Part shown: positions 56,033 through 64,000 of the stretch, piece by piece
Layout of the letters: the number at the start of each line of letters is the position of its first letter
Position numbering within the stretch: position 1 is the stretch's first letter
Origin: Sinorhizobium sp. BG8
GTDB taxonomy: Bacteria; Pseudomonadota; Alphaproteobacteria; Rhizobiales; Rhizobiaceae
Length of the DNA: 64,000 bases
NCBI RefSeq assembly: GCF_016864555.1
Contig: NZ_CP044012.1
Coordinates: forward strand, 368,501 to 432,500
Direction: 5' to 3'
Program-made: the position numbers and the translations under genes
Notes under the pieces: generated by a model
The model's input: only the letters and a program-made list of their open reading frames with translations
The model's database searches: none
Told to the model about the DNA's origin: nothing

Positions 56033-57283
56033 TCACATTTTCCCTTCGGCGGCGACGATGCCCCGGGTGAGACTGCCGGTTGCAGGGTATAGCGGTATCA
56101 GGCACGCCTGTAGGGCATGATATATATCGCCCTTGCCCGCGAAGAGCGTATAGCTCGGAACCATCTCTTCCGTGAGTTCCTCGTGCCATCCCCCGCGGTC
56201 CTGATCGAGGAAGTGGCGAGCGATCCCGTCCCAGATCTTCCTGTACCAGGTCTCATGGAAAGAGCTCGGCAAGTGTTCGCAGAGGAACGCCGCCGCGCCA
56301 GCACCTTCCGCCATGGGCCACCAAAGCTTGTTGCGCTTCGCCGGCCCATCGTTCCAATCCAGCGTATAGAAGAACCCGCCGCGCTCCTCGTCCCAGCCGA
56401 GCTTGATCGACTGGGAAAAAAGCGCCTTGGCCGCATCCGGCATCCATGCGTGCTTCTTCCCGCCCAGCGACCAGAGTTGCAGGATAAGCCGCGCCCATTC
56501 GAGCCAATGGCCTGGCGTCGTACCGGAGGGGCGGAACATCTCGTTGCCCTTGTAGTCCTTGTCCAGCTTCCAGTTCTCATGGAAGTGCTCCGGGACCCGA
56601 TAGCCGTTCTCGCCCGCCTTTCGGCGAATGATCAGATCCGCAATTCTCTCGGCCTTGTTGAGATATGCCTTGTCGCCGGTTGCCTCGAAGGCCGCCATGA
56701 GGGCCTCCGTCAGGTGCATGTTGGAGTTCTGCCCGCGATAGCCCGGTACCGGAGACCAGTCCGCATTGAACTCCTCTGCGATCGCACCGTGCTCCTCTTC
56801 CCAGAAGCGCCGATCCAGGACTTCGGTAACGTCCGCTATCATGCGGTCGGCATCCGGATGTCCCGCCACTTTCGCGCTCGAAGCCGCAAGCAGAACGAAG
56901 GCATGGCCGTATCCCTGCTTCGAGGCGTCGAGCAGGCCGGAGTTGTCGAGCGACCAGTGATAGCCACCGCGCTCATGGTCCCGGTGCTTCTCCCACAGGT
57001 ACCTCATTCCATGATCGATGATATCGTCGGAACCCGGGCGCCCCAGGAGGCTGCCGATGGCAAAGCAATGCACCATGCGGGCGGTGGAATGAATGCCGCG
57101 GATCGGGTTACCGGGATTGATCGGCCGACCTTCGACATCGAGTTCGTGGAAGCCGCCTCCAGGATTGAAGGCGCGGTTCTGGAAGAAGTCGAAGAGCCGA
57201 CTCGCCTGGGTCCAAAGCCACTCACGGTGATAGGTCCGTTCACGCCAAGCCGTATCAAGGTGTCCCGTTGCGCCCATGGTCAT
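56033..57283 (-). CDS. AGE-family sugar epimerase/isomerase
   Basis: A 416-residue (alpha/alpha)6-barrel type protein of the N-acylglucosamine 2-epimerase family. Typical segments are FFQNRAFNPGGGFHELDVEG, the conserved STARMVHCFAIGSLLG (about 66-81), GGYHWSLDN, and PGHWLEWARLILQLWSLGGK (about 251-270), with candidate catalytic histidines such as those in these motifs. The family includes mannose isomerase, sulfoquinovose isomerase (YihS) and cellobiose 2-epimerase; the SQ isomerases share the REWLW start. GAGGAGCA precedes the ATG. It has its own terminator. The precise sugar is not determined. Confidence 0.8.
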   Translation of the reverse strand: MTMGATGHLDTAWRERTYHREWLWTQASRLFDFFQNRAFNPGGGFHELDVEGRPINPGNPIRGIHSTARMVHCFAIGSLLGRPGSDDIIDHGMRYLWEKHRDHERGGYHWSLDNSGLLDASKQGYGHAFVLLAASSAKVAGHPDADRMIADVTEVLDRRFWEEEHGAIAEEFNADWSPVPGYRGQNSNMHLTEALMAAFEATGDKAYLNKAERIADLIIRRKAGENGYRVPEHFHENWKLDKDYKGNEMFRPSGTTPGHWLEWARLILQLWSLGGKKHAWMPDAAKALFSQSIKLGWDEERGGFFYTLDWNDGPAKRNKLWWPMAEGAGAAAFLCEHLPSSFHETWYRKIWDGIARHFLDQDRGGWHEELTEEMVPSYTLFAGKGDIYHALQACLIPLYPATGSLTRGIVAAEGKM

Positions 57284-57550
57284 TGCTCCTCATGTTTGAT
57301 GCAGCGCTCTGAAAAGACTCTCAAAACGAGAGGGATATCCGAATCCAGCGCTCTTCCAAGTACCGCCACATCCCGCATTGCGCCGGATGCAACCCTGTAA
57401 GACATACAAGTGTCAGCCACATGAAGCAGGTTTGAGACGCCGCGGCGCACGATTGCACCCGGCCTGCAACTCAATAAAGTTGGCTGGCCTCGAACAGGTA
57501 GGGAGGGGAGTTATGGCCCAGAACGACCGACGTCGCAAGCTCTTGACGGC

Positions 57551-59037
57551 CTATGAATTGTTCTTCCTGATATACCAGCCCCAGGGTTCTTCGCTGTCGA
57601 AAGCGGTAATCTGCTTCGTTTCCAGATAGTTCGACAGGCCCCACCGGCCGAGTTCCCGGCCGATACCAGATTGCTTGTAACCGCCCCAGGGCGCCTCGGT
57701 GAACGTAGGCTGAGAGCAATTGATCCACACGATTCCGGCACGAAACGCCCGGGCGACCCGTTCGCAACGCATCCGGTCATTCGACATGACCGCGGCCGCA
57801 AGGCCGAAGCGGCTGTCATTCGACATCCGGATTGCATCCGCGTCGGTTGCGAAGGACTTCACACAAACAACCGGGCCAAAAATCTCCTCCCGCCATATGT
57901 GGCTGTCCTCGCCCATGTCGGTGATGATGGTCGGCTCCAGATAGAAGCCCGTATTCAGCCCGCGGGTCTCTTGCCACCGCCTGCGATGGTGGCGCCGTCC
58001 GCTTTCGCACGCTCGATCGCCGCAACAACCTTCTCGTACTGCCCCTTGGACACGAGTGGACCGAGGAGCGTGCCCTCATCCAGGCCGTTACCGATCCGGA
58101 TCTTTTCCGCTTCGGCAACCAGCCGCTCGATGAGTGCGGGATAAAGGCTCTCCTCGACCAGCACGCGCGATGTCGCCGAGCAGACCTGCCCCTGGTTCCA
58201 GAAAATGCCGAACATGATCCATTCGACGGCCTTTTCGATGTCGCTGTCGGCGAAGACGACAAAGGGCGACTTGCCGCCCAGTTCGAGGCTGACATTCTTG
58301 ATGTCGCGGGCTGCCGCTGTCATGATTCTTGACCCCGTCGGAACAGAGCCCGTAAAGGCGATCTTGTCGATGCCAGGATGTTCGGAGAGAGGCTGGCCGG
58401 CATCAGCGCCGAGACCCGTCACGATGTTGAGTACGCCGGCGGGCAGCCCAACCTCTTCGCAGATCGCCCCGAGTTCCAGCGCCGTCAGCGAAGTGAGCTC
58501 GGAAGGTTTCAGCACCATGGTGCAGCCGGCGGCAAGAGCGGGCGCAACTTTCCATGACGCCATCAGCAGAGGGTAGTTCCACGGTATGATCGCACCCGCA
58601 ACGCCGATTGGTTCGCGCACCACTTTGGACGAGAAACGGGCATCCCCCAATGCGATCGTCTCGTCAGGCTGGTCGTCCATTTCCTCAGCGAGCCCGGCAT
58701 AGAAGGAAAAGCACCCGGCCGCATCCTCCATGTCCCAGATTGCCTCCGGCAACGGCTTGCCATTGTCCAGAACCTCGAGCCGAGCCAGTTCCTGCTTGCG
58801 CGCGAGGATCCTGTCGGCGATGCGGCGCAGATAGATCGCGCGTTCCTTGCCGGTCATGCGCGGCCATGGGCCTGTGTCGAACCCACGACGTGCGGCCGAG
58901 ACCGCGAGTTCGATGTCCTCCCCGGTGCCCGCGGGCGCCCGATGGATGACTTCCTCTGTCGCTGGATCAACGACGTCAAAACGTCCCCCCTTGACCGGCG
59001 CAACCCATTTTCCGTCAATGAAAAGCCTGTCCCGCAT
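57551..59037 (-). pseudogene. Aldehyde dehydrogenase, BetB-like, split by a one-base frameshift
   Basis: The ATG at 59037, five bases after GGAGAG, opens a normal ALDH of 359 residues that then stops at 57955 after GGGKRPAG. The rest, NTGFYLEPTIITDMGEDSHI to the stop at 57551, continues in the next frame exactly where an ALDH should. One base added to the C run at 57959-57961 restores a 495-residue protein. The catalytic Glu252 (ELGGK), Cys286 (GQVCSATSR) and PWN motif precede the break; the EEIFGPVV and PWGGYKQSGIGRELG motifs follow it. It lies 41 bases after a GT1-type glycosyltransferase gene and is part of the third amine-transport module. It probably oxidises an amino-aldehyde. Confidence 0.83.
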
Positions 59038-59078
59038 TATTCTCTCCACCTTTTCGAAAATTCCGGCGACCGCCCCCT

Positions 59079-60350
59079 TCAAGCCACGGTCACCGCTAAA
59101 ATTCTTTCAGCCGCGAGCGTCGCGCCAGAGGCGGCTTGCATCTTCCTGGCATTGGTGCGCAGCCGCCGCGCCATTCGGTCATCCTCAAGCAAGGCGCTGA
59201 TCGCCGCGCGAAGTTCGGCGTCCGTCCAGCGATAGCGGTCGACCCTCCGTCCAACCCCTGCCTCATCGGCGCGACGCGCATTGTCGTGTCCGTCCCAGCA
59301 ATAGGGCATGACCAGCGACGGCACGCCGTAATAGAGCGCCTCACAGAACGAGTTGTTGCCGCCGTGATGGATGAAAAGGCTTGCCTGCTCCACCACCGAG
59401 GGCTGGGGGAACCAACTGTCCATGAAGACATTGTCCGGAACCTCGCGGTACTCATCGCGCCAGTGCCCGGCATTCACAAGGAAGCGATAGGGGAGGGTGG
59501 AAAACACCTCGATCATCCGCTTCGTCATCTCGACGTCCATTGCTCCGAGCGATCCGAAGCTCGTGAGAACCAGCGGCGCATCGTTGTGGCTCGCGAACCG
59601 CGGCGGCGTGAAGGGACTCTCGTGGCGGACGCAACCGTCGAGGAAGACAAATTTCTCGGGATCGAGCGGCACGCTCCTGCGATGACGGATGATCTCCGGC
59701 GCGAGCAACAGGTTGAGCCAGGGGGAGGGGTCCAGAAAACTGGCAGCCGCCGGTGCCCTCAGTCCACAATCGGTGACGAAGGACTGGAAACGCCGGTGCG
59801 CCGACGCAGTCGCCTTCAGGTATCCGGCCGAAAAGGCAGTCCATTCGTCTGAGGGTTCGGCCCCACAGCCAGAAACATAGGGCGGCACCAGGGGATCCGC
59901 GATCTCCGTCTCCGCGCAGGAGACGACCCGGACCCATGGCACACCGGCGTTGAGGATCGCCGGAAACGTCACGACGTTGTCGAGAACGATGGCATCGGGT
60001 TTCAAGCGGGCAAGTAGCTGGCGCAAAGGTTCCTCGACGCGGATCGCCGTGTCGACGATGGCTTCCCACGTCGGCCCGATGTAGCTGTCCAGTTGCTCGA
60101 ATGGCGACTGGCGGAATGCGTCCTGGTGCCGCTCGATGAAGCCGGTCCAGTCCGTCGGCGTGCCGCTGGCCGAATCCGGGAGCTGGTACTCCGGAAAGCC
60201 GTATTCCGCGAACACGCCACTGAAGCCCGGATGGCATATGAATACGGGCCGGGCACCCAGGCGGCGAAGCTCCTGAGCGATGCCCACGCAGTTGAGCGCG
60301 GCGCCGTAGCTTGCTTCCGGGAAAAGGGCGATCGTCGCTGCTGAGTCCAT
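59079..60350 (-). CDS. GT1-family (UGT/macrolide-type) glycosyltransferase
   Basis: The ATG at 60350, six bases before the GntR stop is cleared, gives 423 residues; the longer frame to 60596 overlaps GntR and is not protein-like. GT-B fold: N-terminal half starts IALFPEASYGAALN and the C-terminal half has the donor motif LFIHHGGNNSFCEALYYGVP, then YCWDGHDNARR (about 325-360), the bacterial version of the UGT signature with the HHGG and W-D-x-x-D-N residues. Such enzymes glycosylate small molecules such as macrolides, flavonoids or sterols. Its place between a GntR regulator and an aldehyde dehydrogenase is unexplained. Substrate unknown. Confidence 0.82.
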   Translation of the reverse strand: MDSAATIALFPEASYGAALNCVGIAQELRRLGARPVFICHPGFSGVFAEYGFPEYQLPDSASGTPTDWTGFIERHQDAFRQSPFEQLDSYIGPTWEAIVDTAIRVEEPLRQLLARLKPDAIVLDNVVTFPAILNAGVPWVRVVSCAETEIADPLVPPYVSGCGAEPSDEWTAFSAGYLKATASAHRRFQSFVTDCGLRAPAAASFLDPSPWLNLLLAPEIIRHRRSVPLDPEKFVFLDGCVRHESPFTPPRFASHNDAPLVLTSFGSLGAMDVEMTKRMIEVFSTLPYRFLVNAGHWRDEYREVPDNVFMDSWFPQPSVVEQASLFIHHGGNNSFCEALYYGVPSLVMPYCWDGHDNARRADEAGVGRRVDRYRWTDAELRAAISALLEDDRMARRLRTNARKMQAASGATLAAERILAVTVA

Positions 60351-60355
60351 GGCGA

Positions 60356-61288
60356 TCAACGTGACACCAGCTTGAACGCAGGCGGTACGCCACGACCGGC
60401 GAGCCGGGGACGCTGGGAGCGCGACAGCTGCAGATGCACGCGCATGAGATCCGCCGCCAGTTCCATCTGTCCGCGCTCCACTTGTTCGAGAATCTGCAGA
60501 TGTTCCAGGTTGGATTGCATCAACCGGAAAACCGCCACGTGGCCGGCAAGCGGCACCGCCCGGCGGCGGCGATGATGATTGACGAGGGCCTCGCAAAGGA
60601 ACGGATTGCCGCAGCCCTTGGCAATCAGCATGTGAAAATCGAAATCCGTACGCTCGAACAGCTTCTGATCGAAGCTCTTCTCGCTCATGCCCTTCAGGAT
60701 CAGCATGGATTGCCGAAGGGAGATCAGCGCCGGAAGGTCACGACGAAAATCAGGTAGCGTCAACGCCAGCGGTTCGGTGGCGAGCCTGTACTCGTAACTC
60801 TTTGCTGCTGCATCGCTATTGATGGCGAATTGTTTCAAAACCCACTGCTGGCCGGGACCGCGTTCCGCCAGATTTTCCTCGGACAGTTTCATCAGCGCAT
60901 TTTGTACCACCTGCCGGGAGACATCATACCGTCTCTGGAGTGCCGCAACAGTCTGCGTCTCGGCGATACGACCGGCCGCGAGATCGCGCAGGATCGCTCC
61001 ATAAATTTCGCTCTCGCCATCCCCCTCGGAACTATTGTCCAATCGCGCGGTAACCACCGGATCCGCAGAAAGCACGTAACCACCTTCGGTCTCGGCGGTG
61101 ACGAGCCCGCGCTCCGCCAGCACCTGAAGTGCCTTGCGTATCGGCGTTCTTGAGACGTTACAGAGTGAGGCGAGAGCCTGTTCGGCCAACCGCTCTCCCG
61201 GCGAAATGCCCCGCTCGCCGGCGATATCCAGTATTTTCTGCGCCAGTTCGACATGGCGATAGTTGGGGCGTTTCGTTTCAGAATTCAT
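60356..61288 (-). CDS. GntR-family regulator with two tandem winged-helix domains and an FCD-like C-terminus
   Basis: The ATG at 61288 gives 310 residues, about 70 longer than a normal FCD-type GntR. Residues about 11-73 form a GntR winged helix (LAEQALASLCNVSRTPIRKA). Residues about 93-151 form a second one (VAALQRRYDVSRQVVQNALM). A helical FCD-like domain follows (about 160-300, with FDFHMLIAKGCGNPFLCEAL). It is divergent from the third potD gene and leads the glycosyltransferase-ALDH run, so it probably controls both. A TTG at 61297 is a possible start three codons upstream. Confidence 0.8.
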   Translation of the reverse strand: MNSETKRPNYRHVELAQKILDIAGERGISPGERLAEQALASLCNVSRTPIRKALQVLAERGLVTAETEGGYVLSADPVVTARLDNSSEGDGESEIYGAILRDLAAGRIAETQTVAALQRRYDVSRQVVQNALMKLSEENLAERGPGQQWVLKQFAINSDAAAKSYEYRLATEPLALTLPDFRRDLPALISLRQSMLILKGMSEKSFDQKLFERTDFDFHMLIAKGCGNPFLCEALVNHHRRRRAVPLAGHVAVFRLMQSNLEHLQILEQVERGQMELAADLMRVHLQLSRSQRPRLAGRGVPPAFKLVSR

Positions 61289-61398
61289 GCGCTGCAAAGG
61301 CCTCCGTCACCGCGCATGCTGCCTTTTGCGACGGCGTTCCGCAAGCCTCCAGCTCCACAAAATTGCCTGTCCCGTCTTTTTGGAGAAAGCCTATTGAC

Positions 61399-61420
61399 GT
61401 ATTTTTTTTATAAATAATAC
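61399..61420. promoter_or_regulatory. AT-rich element in the GntR-potD3 divergent promoter
   Basis: A 22-base stretch with GTATT and AATAC ends and an eight-T run lies in the middle of the 209-base divergent gap, about 78 bases before potD3. The near TTGACG at 61395-61400 could serve as a -35. It is a candidate operator/promoter for the divergent genes. Symmetry is only in the outer five bases. Confidence 0.35.
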
Positions 61421-61497
61421 TGCCACCTCGTGGAAAGAGTTCGGGAAAACGAACCGGCCACAAAGAGGTTGGAACAATCGAAACAAGGGAGTCTTTC

Positions 61498-62556
61498 GTG
61501 AAAACGAAAAACGGAATGGCCGCATTGTGCGCGGCGTCGGCGTTCATGGCCGCGAGCCTGGCCGCGGGGACGGCGTCGGCCGCCGACCTCGTCATCTCCA
61601 ATTGGGATGGCTATATGGCGAAGGACATCGCCGAAAGTTTCAAGGCGGCGACCGGGCTCGAAATCGAAGTGGTGAACCACGCCACCAACGAAGAGATCAT
61701 GGGCAAGCTGATGGCCGGCCAGGGCAAAGGCTACGATGTCGTGTTCGTCTCCTCGCCCTTCGCCGAAGTCCTCAACCATCAGGGCCTCGTTGAACCGCTT
61801 GACAAGGCGGCGATCCCGAACCTCGCCAATCTCTATCCGGAAGCGGCCGCTCTCGCCTATGACCCCGGCAATGTCTTCTCGGTTCCCTACACGTGGGGCA
61901 CGACCGGCCTCTGCTACCGTTCAGACAAAGTCAACGGCACACCTGACAGCTGGATGAGCCTGCTCCAACCTTCGGACGATCTGAAGGGCAAGACAACGAT
62001 GCTGGCAACCGACCGCTGGCTGATGGCCGCAGGCCTGCTTGCCAAGGGCTATTCGGTCAACGAAACCGACCCTGCAAAGATCAGCGAGGCGCGGGATCTC
62101 CTGATCGAGGCGAAGAAGACACTGCTCGCCTATGACGACACGACCTTCTACTCGAAGCTCGTTTCCGGTGAGGCCTCTCTCGTGCAGGCATGGGACGGTT
62201 GGTGCAACTATGGCATCGCCGAGAACAAGGACATCAAGTTCGTCGTGCCGAAGGAAGGTTCCGATCTCTGGGTCGATACCATCGTCGTCATGAAGAATTC
62301 GGAGAAGAAGGAAAACGCGATGAAGTTCATCAACTTCATCCTCGACGCCAAGAACCACGCCTGGGCGGCCGAAAACATCCTCTACAAGGTGCCGAACAAG
62401 GCCGCCATGGAAAGCCTGCCAGCCGCGCTCGGCGAGCAATATCCGAACATGAAGGTGCCGCCCTCGGATCTTGCCAAGTACGAGCTGCTGCGCGACCTCG
62501 GCCCGAACCAGAAGGACTATTCGCGCGCAGTCAGCGAGATCAAAGCCGCGAACTGA
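61498..62556 (+). CDS. Periplasmic polyamine-binding protein, PotD/PotF type (cluster 3)
   Basis: A 352-residue protein with a GTG start preceded by GGGAG at six bases. The signal peptide (about 1-29, MAALCAASAFMAASLAAGTA) is followed by the typical mature start DLVISNWDGYMAKDIAESF, where the S-N-W-D-G-Y motif is shared with PotD/PotF. AWDGWCNYG (about 225-233) and WVDTIVVMKNSEKKENAMKF near the C-terminus also fit. It is divergent from the tandem-HTH GntR gene. Two permease genes follow, but no ATPase gene is seen before the window ends. Confidence 0.87.
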   Translation: MKTKNGMAALCAASAFMAASLAAGTASAADLVISNWDGYMAKDIAESFKAATGLEIEVVNHATNEEIMGKLMAGQGKGYDVVFVSSPFAEVLNHQGLVEPLDKAAIPNLANLYPEAAALAYDPGNVFSVPYTWGTTGLCYRSDKVNGTPDSWMSLLQPSDDLKGKTTMLATDRWLMAAGLLAKGYSVNETDPAKISEARDLLIEAKKTLLAYDDTTFYSKLVSGEASLVQAWDGWCNYGIAENKDIKFVVPKEGSDLWVDTIVVMKNSEKKENAMKFINFILDAKNHAWAAENILYKVPNKAAMESLPAALGEQYPNMKVPPSDLAKYELLRDLGPNQKDYSRAVSEIKAAN

Positions 62557-62567
62557 ACCGCTTCGAT

Positions 62568-62685
62568 CCTTCTTCCCGCTTGCGGGGAGAAGGCACCGCC
62601 GAGCGGACGAAGTCCCGACTGAAGTGGCCGCTCCGGCTGCAGACATTCGTGAGCCCTGGCCCTCTCCCCTTGAAGCGGGAGAGGG
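62568..62685. repeat. RIME-like palindromic intergenic repeat between potD3 and potB3
   Basis: Two GC-rich hairpins bracket this segment. The first pairs CCTTCTTCCCGC with GCGGGGAGAAGG (62568-62593). The second pairs CCCTCTCCCC (62660-62669) with CGGGAGAGGG (62676-62685). Such CTTCTCCCCGC/GCGGGGAGAAG hairpins are the hallmark of RIME-type intergenic elements of Rhizobiaceae. The copy seems degenerate. It separates the binding-protein gene from its permeases and may lower downstream expression or protect the potD3 mRNA end. Confidence 0.6.
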
Positions 62686-62783
62686 GACGGCGGTTGCTTG
62701 CACGCTGCAGCCAATACTTCCCGACCAACGAGCGGCGCGGTGGCGCCACTCCCTCATGAAACAGCAGCAAGGCGAAATCCGAA

Positions 62784-63647
62784 GTGTCTTCCAATGCCAC
62801 CAGACCGAACCTGCTCGCCGCTCCCGGCGTTGCCTGGCTCGTCACCTTCATGGTCGTGCCGTGCCTGCTGGTCCTTTCCTATGCCTTCTTCCAACGCGGC
62901 GTCTGGGGCGGCATCGAGTACACCTTCACGCTGGAAAACTTTGCCCGCGTCACCGATCCCCTTTATGCGAAGATCTTCCTGAATTCGGCGCGCATCGCTC
63001 TGACCACTACGATTATCGCGATCCTCATCGCCTATCCGGCGGCCTACGCAATTGCCCGGGCGCCGCGGATGCGCCAGCCGATCCTGCTCTTCTTCGCCGT
63101 CCTGCCATTCTGGAGCAACTATCTGATCCGCACCTATGCCTGGATCGTGCTTCTCAACCGCGAAGGCCTCGTCAACAATCTGCTGCGTTCGCTCGGCTAT
63201 ACCGGCGAACCGCTATCATTGCTGTACACCGAGGCCGCCGTCATCATCGGCCTCGTCTACAACTATCTGCCGTTCGTGATCCTTGCGATCTATTCGACAT
63301 TGTCGCGGCTGAATCCGGAATTGATGGAGGCCTCCCGCGACCTGGGTGCCGGCCCCATCCGCACCTTCTTCCGCGTCACGCTGCCTCTGACCATGCCCGG
63401 CGTTGCCGCTGGCGGCGTCTTCGTCTTCGTCCTCTCGATCGGCAATTTCGTGACGCCGGCGCTACTTGGCGGCGGCCGCTTCCAGATGATCGGCAACCTC
63501 GTCTACGACCAGTTCCTCACTGCCAACGACTGGCCCTTCGGCGCGGCCCTCGGAATGGCGCTGATCGCGACCATGATCGCGCTCCTGTTCATCCAGGCCC
63601 GCGCCACCGCGAAAGCAAGCGGCGAGCACCAGGGAGGGGTCGCATGA
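62784..63647 (+). CDS. ABC transporter permease, PotB type (cluster 3)
   Basis: A 287-residue permease with a GTG start (weak GAA-rich site upstream). Six hydrophobic segments are visible, the first at about 10-33 (GVAWLVTFMVVPCLLVLSYA). The EAA loop reads EASRDLGAGPIRTFFRVTLP (about 187-206). It overlaps the next permease by four bases (ATGA). It is 227 bases after potD3, across a RIME-like repeat. Confidence 0.85.
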   Translation: MSSNATRPNLLAAPGVAWLVTFMVVPCLLVLSYAFFQRGVWGGIEYTFTLENFARVTDPLYAKIFLNSARIALTTTIIAILIAYPAAYAIARAPRMRQPILLFFAVLPFWSNYLIRTYAWIVLLNREGLVNNLLRSLGYTGEPLSLLYTEAAVIIGLVYNYLPFVILAIYSTLSRLNPELMEASRDLGAGPIRTFFRVTLPLTMPGVAAGGVFVFVLSIGNFVTPALLGGGRFQMIGNLVYDQFLTANDWPFGAALGMALIATMIALLFIQARATAKASGEHQGGVA

Positions 63648-64000
63648 GCCAGTCCTCGACAACCGCAACCCTGATGCCGGAGGCAGTCGCCACAAGTCCC
63701 GCGACAAAAAGCGCCTTCCGCCGAAAACTGCCGGGTCGGATCGTGCTGCTGCTCGTCTTCAGCTTCCTCTACCTGCCGATAGCCGTCCTCGTCATGCTCT
63801 CTTTCAACGACAGCGGCCTGCCGACCTCCTGGTCGGGCTTCTCGACGCGCTGGTACGCATCGCTTCTCAGCAACGCCGACATCCTGCATGCGGCCTGGAA
63901 CACGCTGGTCGTCGCAGTCTTCGCGACGCTCATTTCGACCATTCTGGGCACGCTTCTCGCACTTGGTATGGAAACGCGACGCCGCCGGAGCAATGGACTG
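63644..64000 (+). CDS. ABC transporter permease, PotC type (cluster 3), partial at the window edge
   Basis: The ATG at 63644 overlaps the preceding stop and opens 119 codons without a stop up to the window end. An unusually long hydrophilic N-terminus (about 33 residues) precedes the first membrane segment IVLLLVFSFLYLPIAVLVML and the PotC/PotI-like LSFNDSGLPTSWSGFSTRWY. A second segment (about 88-109, WNTLVVAVFATLISTILGTL) follows. The C-terminal half is outside the window. A GGGAGGGG site precedes the start. Confidence 0.85.
   Translation, partial: MSQSSTTATLMPEAVATSPATKSAFRRKLPGRIVLLLVFSFLYLPIAVLVMLSFNDSGLPTSWSGFSTRWYASLLSNADILHAAWNTLVVAVFATLISTILGTLLALGMETRRRRSNGL

Noticed and set aside
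57318-57332. CTCTC/GAGAG hairpin upstream of the AGE-family gene
   Set aside because: Arms of only five bases and no T tract; too weak to call a terminator or operator.

Overview
The window is GC-rich (AT-rich only in a few intergenic stretches) and reads as an alphaproteobacterial, Rhizobiaceae-type replicon (Sinorhizobium/Ensifer, Rhizobium, Agrobacterium or Shinella-like; the genus cannot be fixed from this sequence alone). The main evidence is a nearly complete succinoglycan (EPS I) exo cluster in the gene order known from Sinorhizobium meliloti, a six-gene Pha/Mrp cation antiporter operon with fused phaAB, and several polyamine/opine-type ABC transporters of the kind abundant on rhizobial chromids. 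No rRNA, tRNA, CRISPR array, transposase or phage gene was recognised.

Layout. 1-150: start of an unidentified membrane protein running off the left edge. 0.4-8.5 kb (minus): one probable operon of PAS protein, sigma-54-type AAA+ regulator, potD-potA-potB-potC type transporter and a PuuC-like aldehyde dehydrogenase. 8.9-14.3 kb (minus): proC, putA and an Lrp/AsnC regulator (proline metabolism). 14.4-16.8 kb (plus): MarR regulator plus FUSC-family aromatic efflux protein. 16.8-24.3 kb (minus): GntR regulator, SDR dehydrogenase, class III aminotransferase and a second pot-type transporter; the GntR, SDR and aminotransferase genes are each preceded by a TGATGCATCA palindrome. 24.5-30.5 kb (minus): phaAB-C-D-E-F-G antiporter. 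31-50.3 kb: exo cluster P N O M A L K H / T / W V / U / X / Y F Q. 50.3-54.2 kb (minus): AraC regulator, class III aminotransferase and a PuuA-like glutamine-synthetase homologue. 54.6-57.3 kb: an unidentified double-HTH protein, a DUF3307-like membrane protein and an AGE-family sugar epimerase/isomerase. 57.5-64 kb: a divergent module with a tandem-HTH GntR regulator, a GT1-type glycosyltransferase and an aldehyde dehydrogenase on minus, and a third pot-type transporter on plus that runs off the right edge.

How it works together. The exo genes encode precursor supply (exoN), the priming galactosyltransferase (exoY), glucosyltransferases (exoA, L, M, O, U, W), pyruvyl and succinyl decoration (exoV, exoH), flipping/polymerisation/export (exoT, Q, P, F), cleavage (exoK) and restraint (exoX). 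exoI, exoZ and exoB are not in the window. Around them are amine and amino-acid acquisition and catabolism systems: three spermidine/putrescine-type transporters with aldehyde dehydrogenases, aminotransferases and a gamma-glutamyl ligase-type enzyme, plus proline catabolism.

Quality point. Three genes (potD near 5.7 kb, exoY near 47.0 kb, aldehyde dehydrogenase near 57.96 kb) are each broken by what looks like one missing base in a C or G run. The shared pattern makes assembly or base-calling error the simplest explanation, though real mutation or slippage is not excluded.
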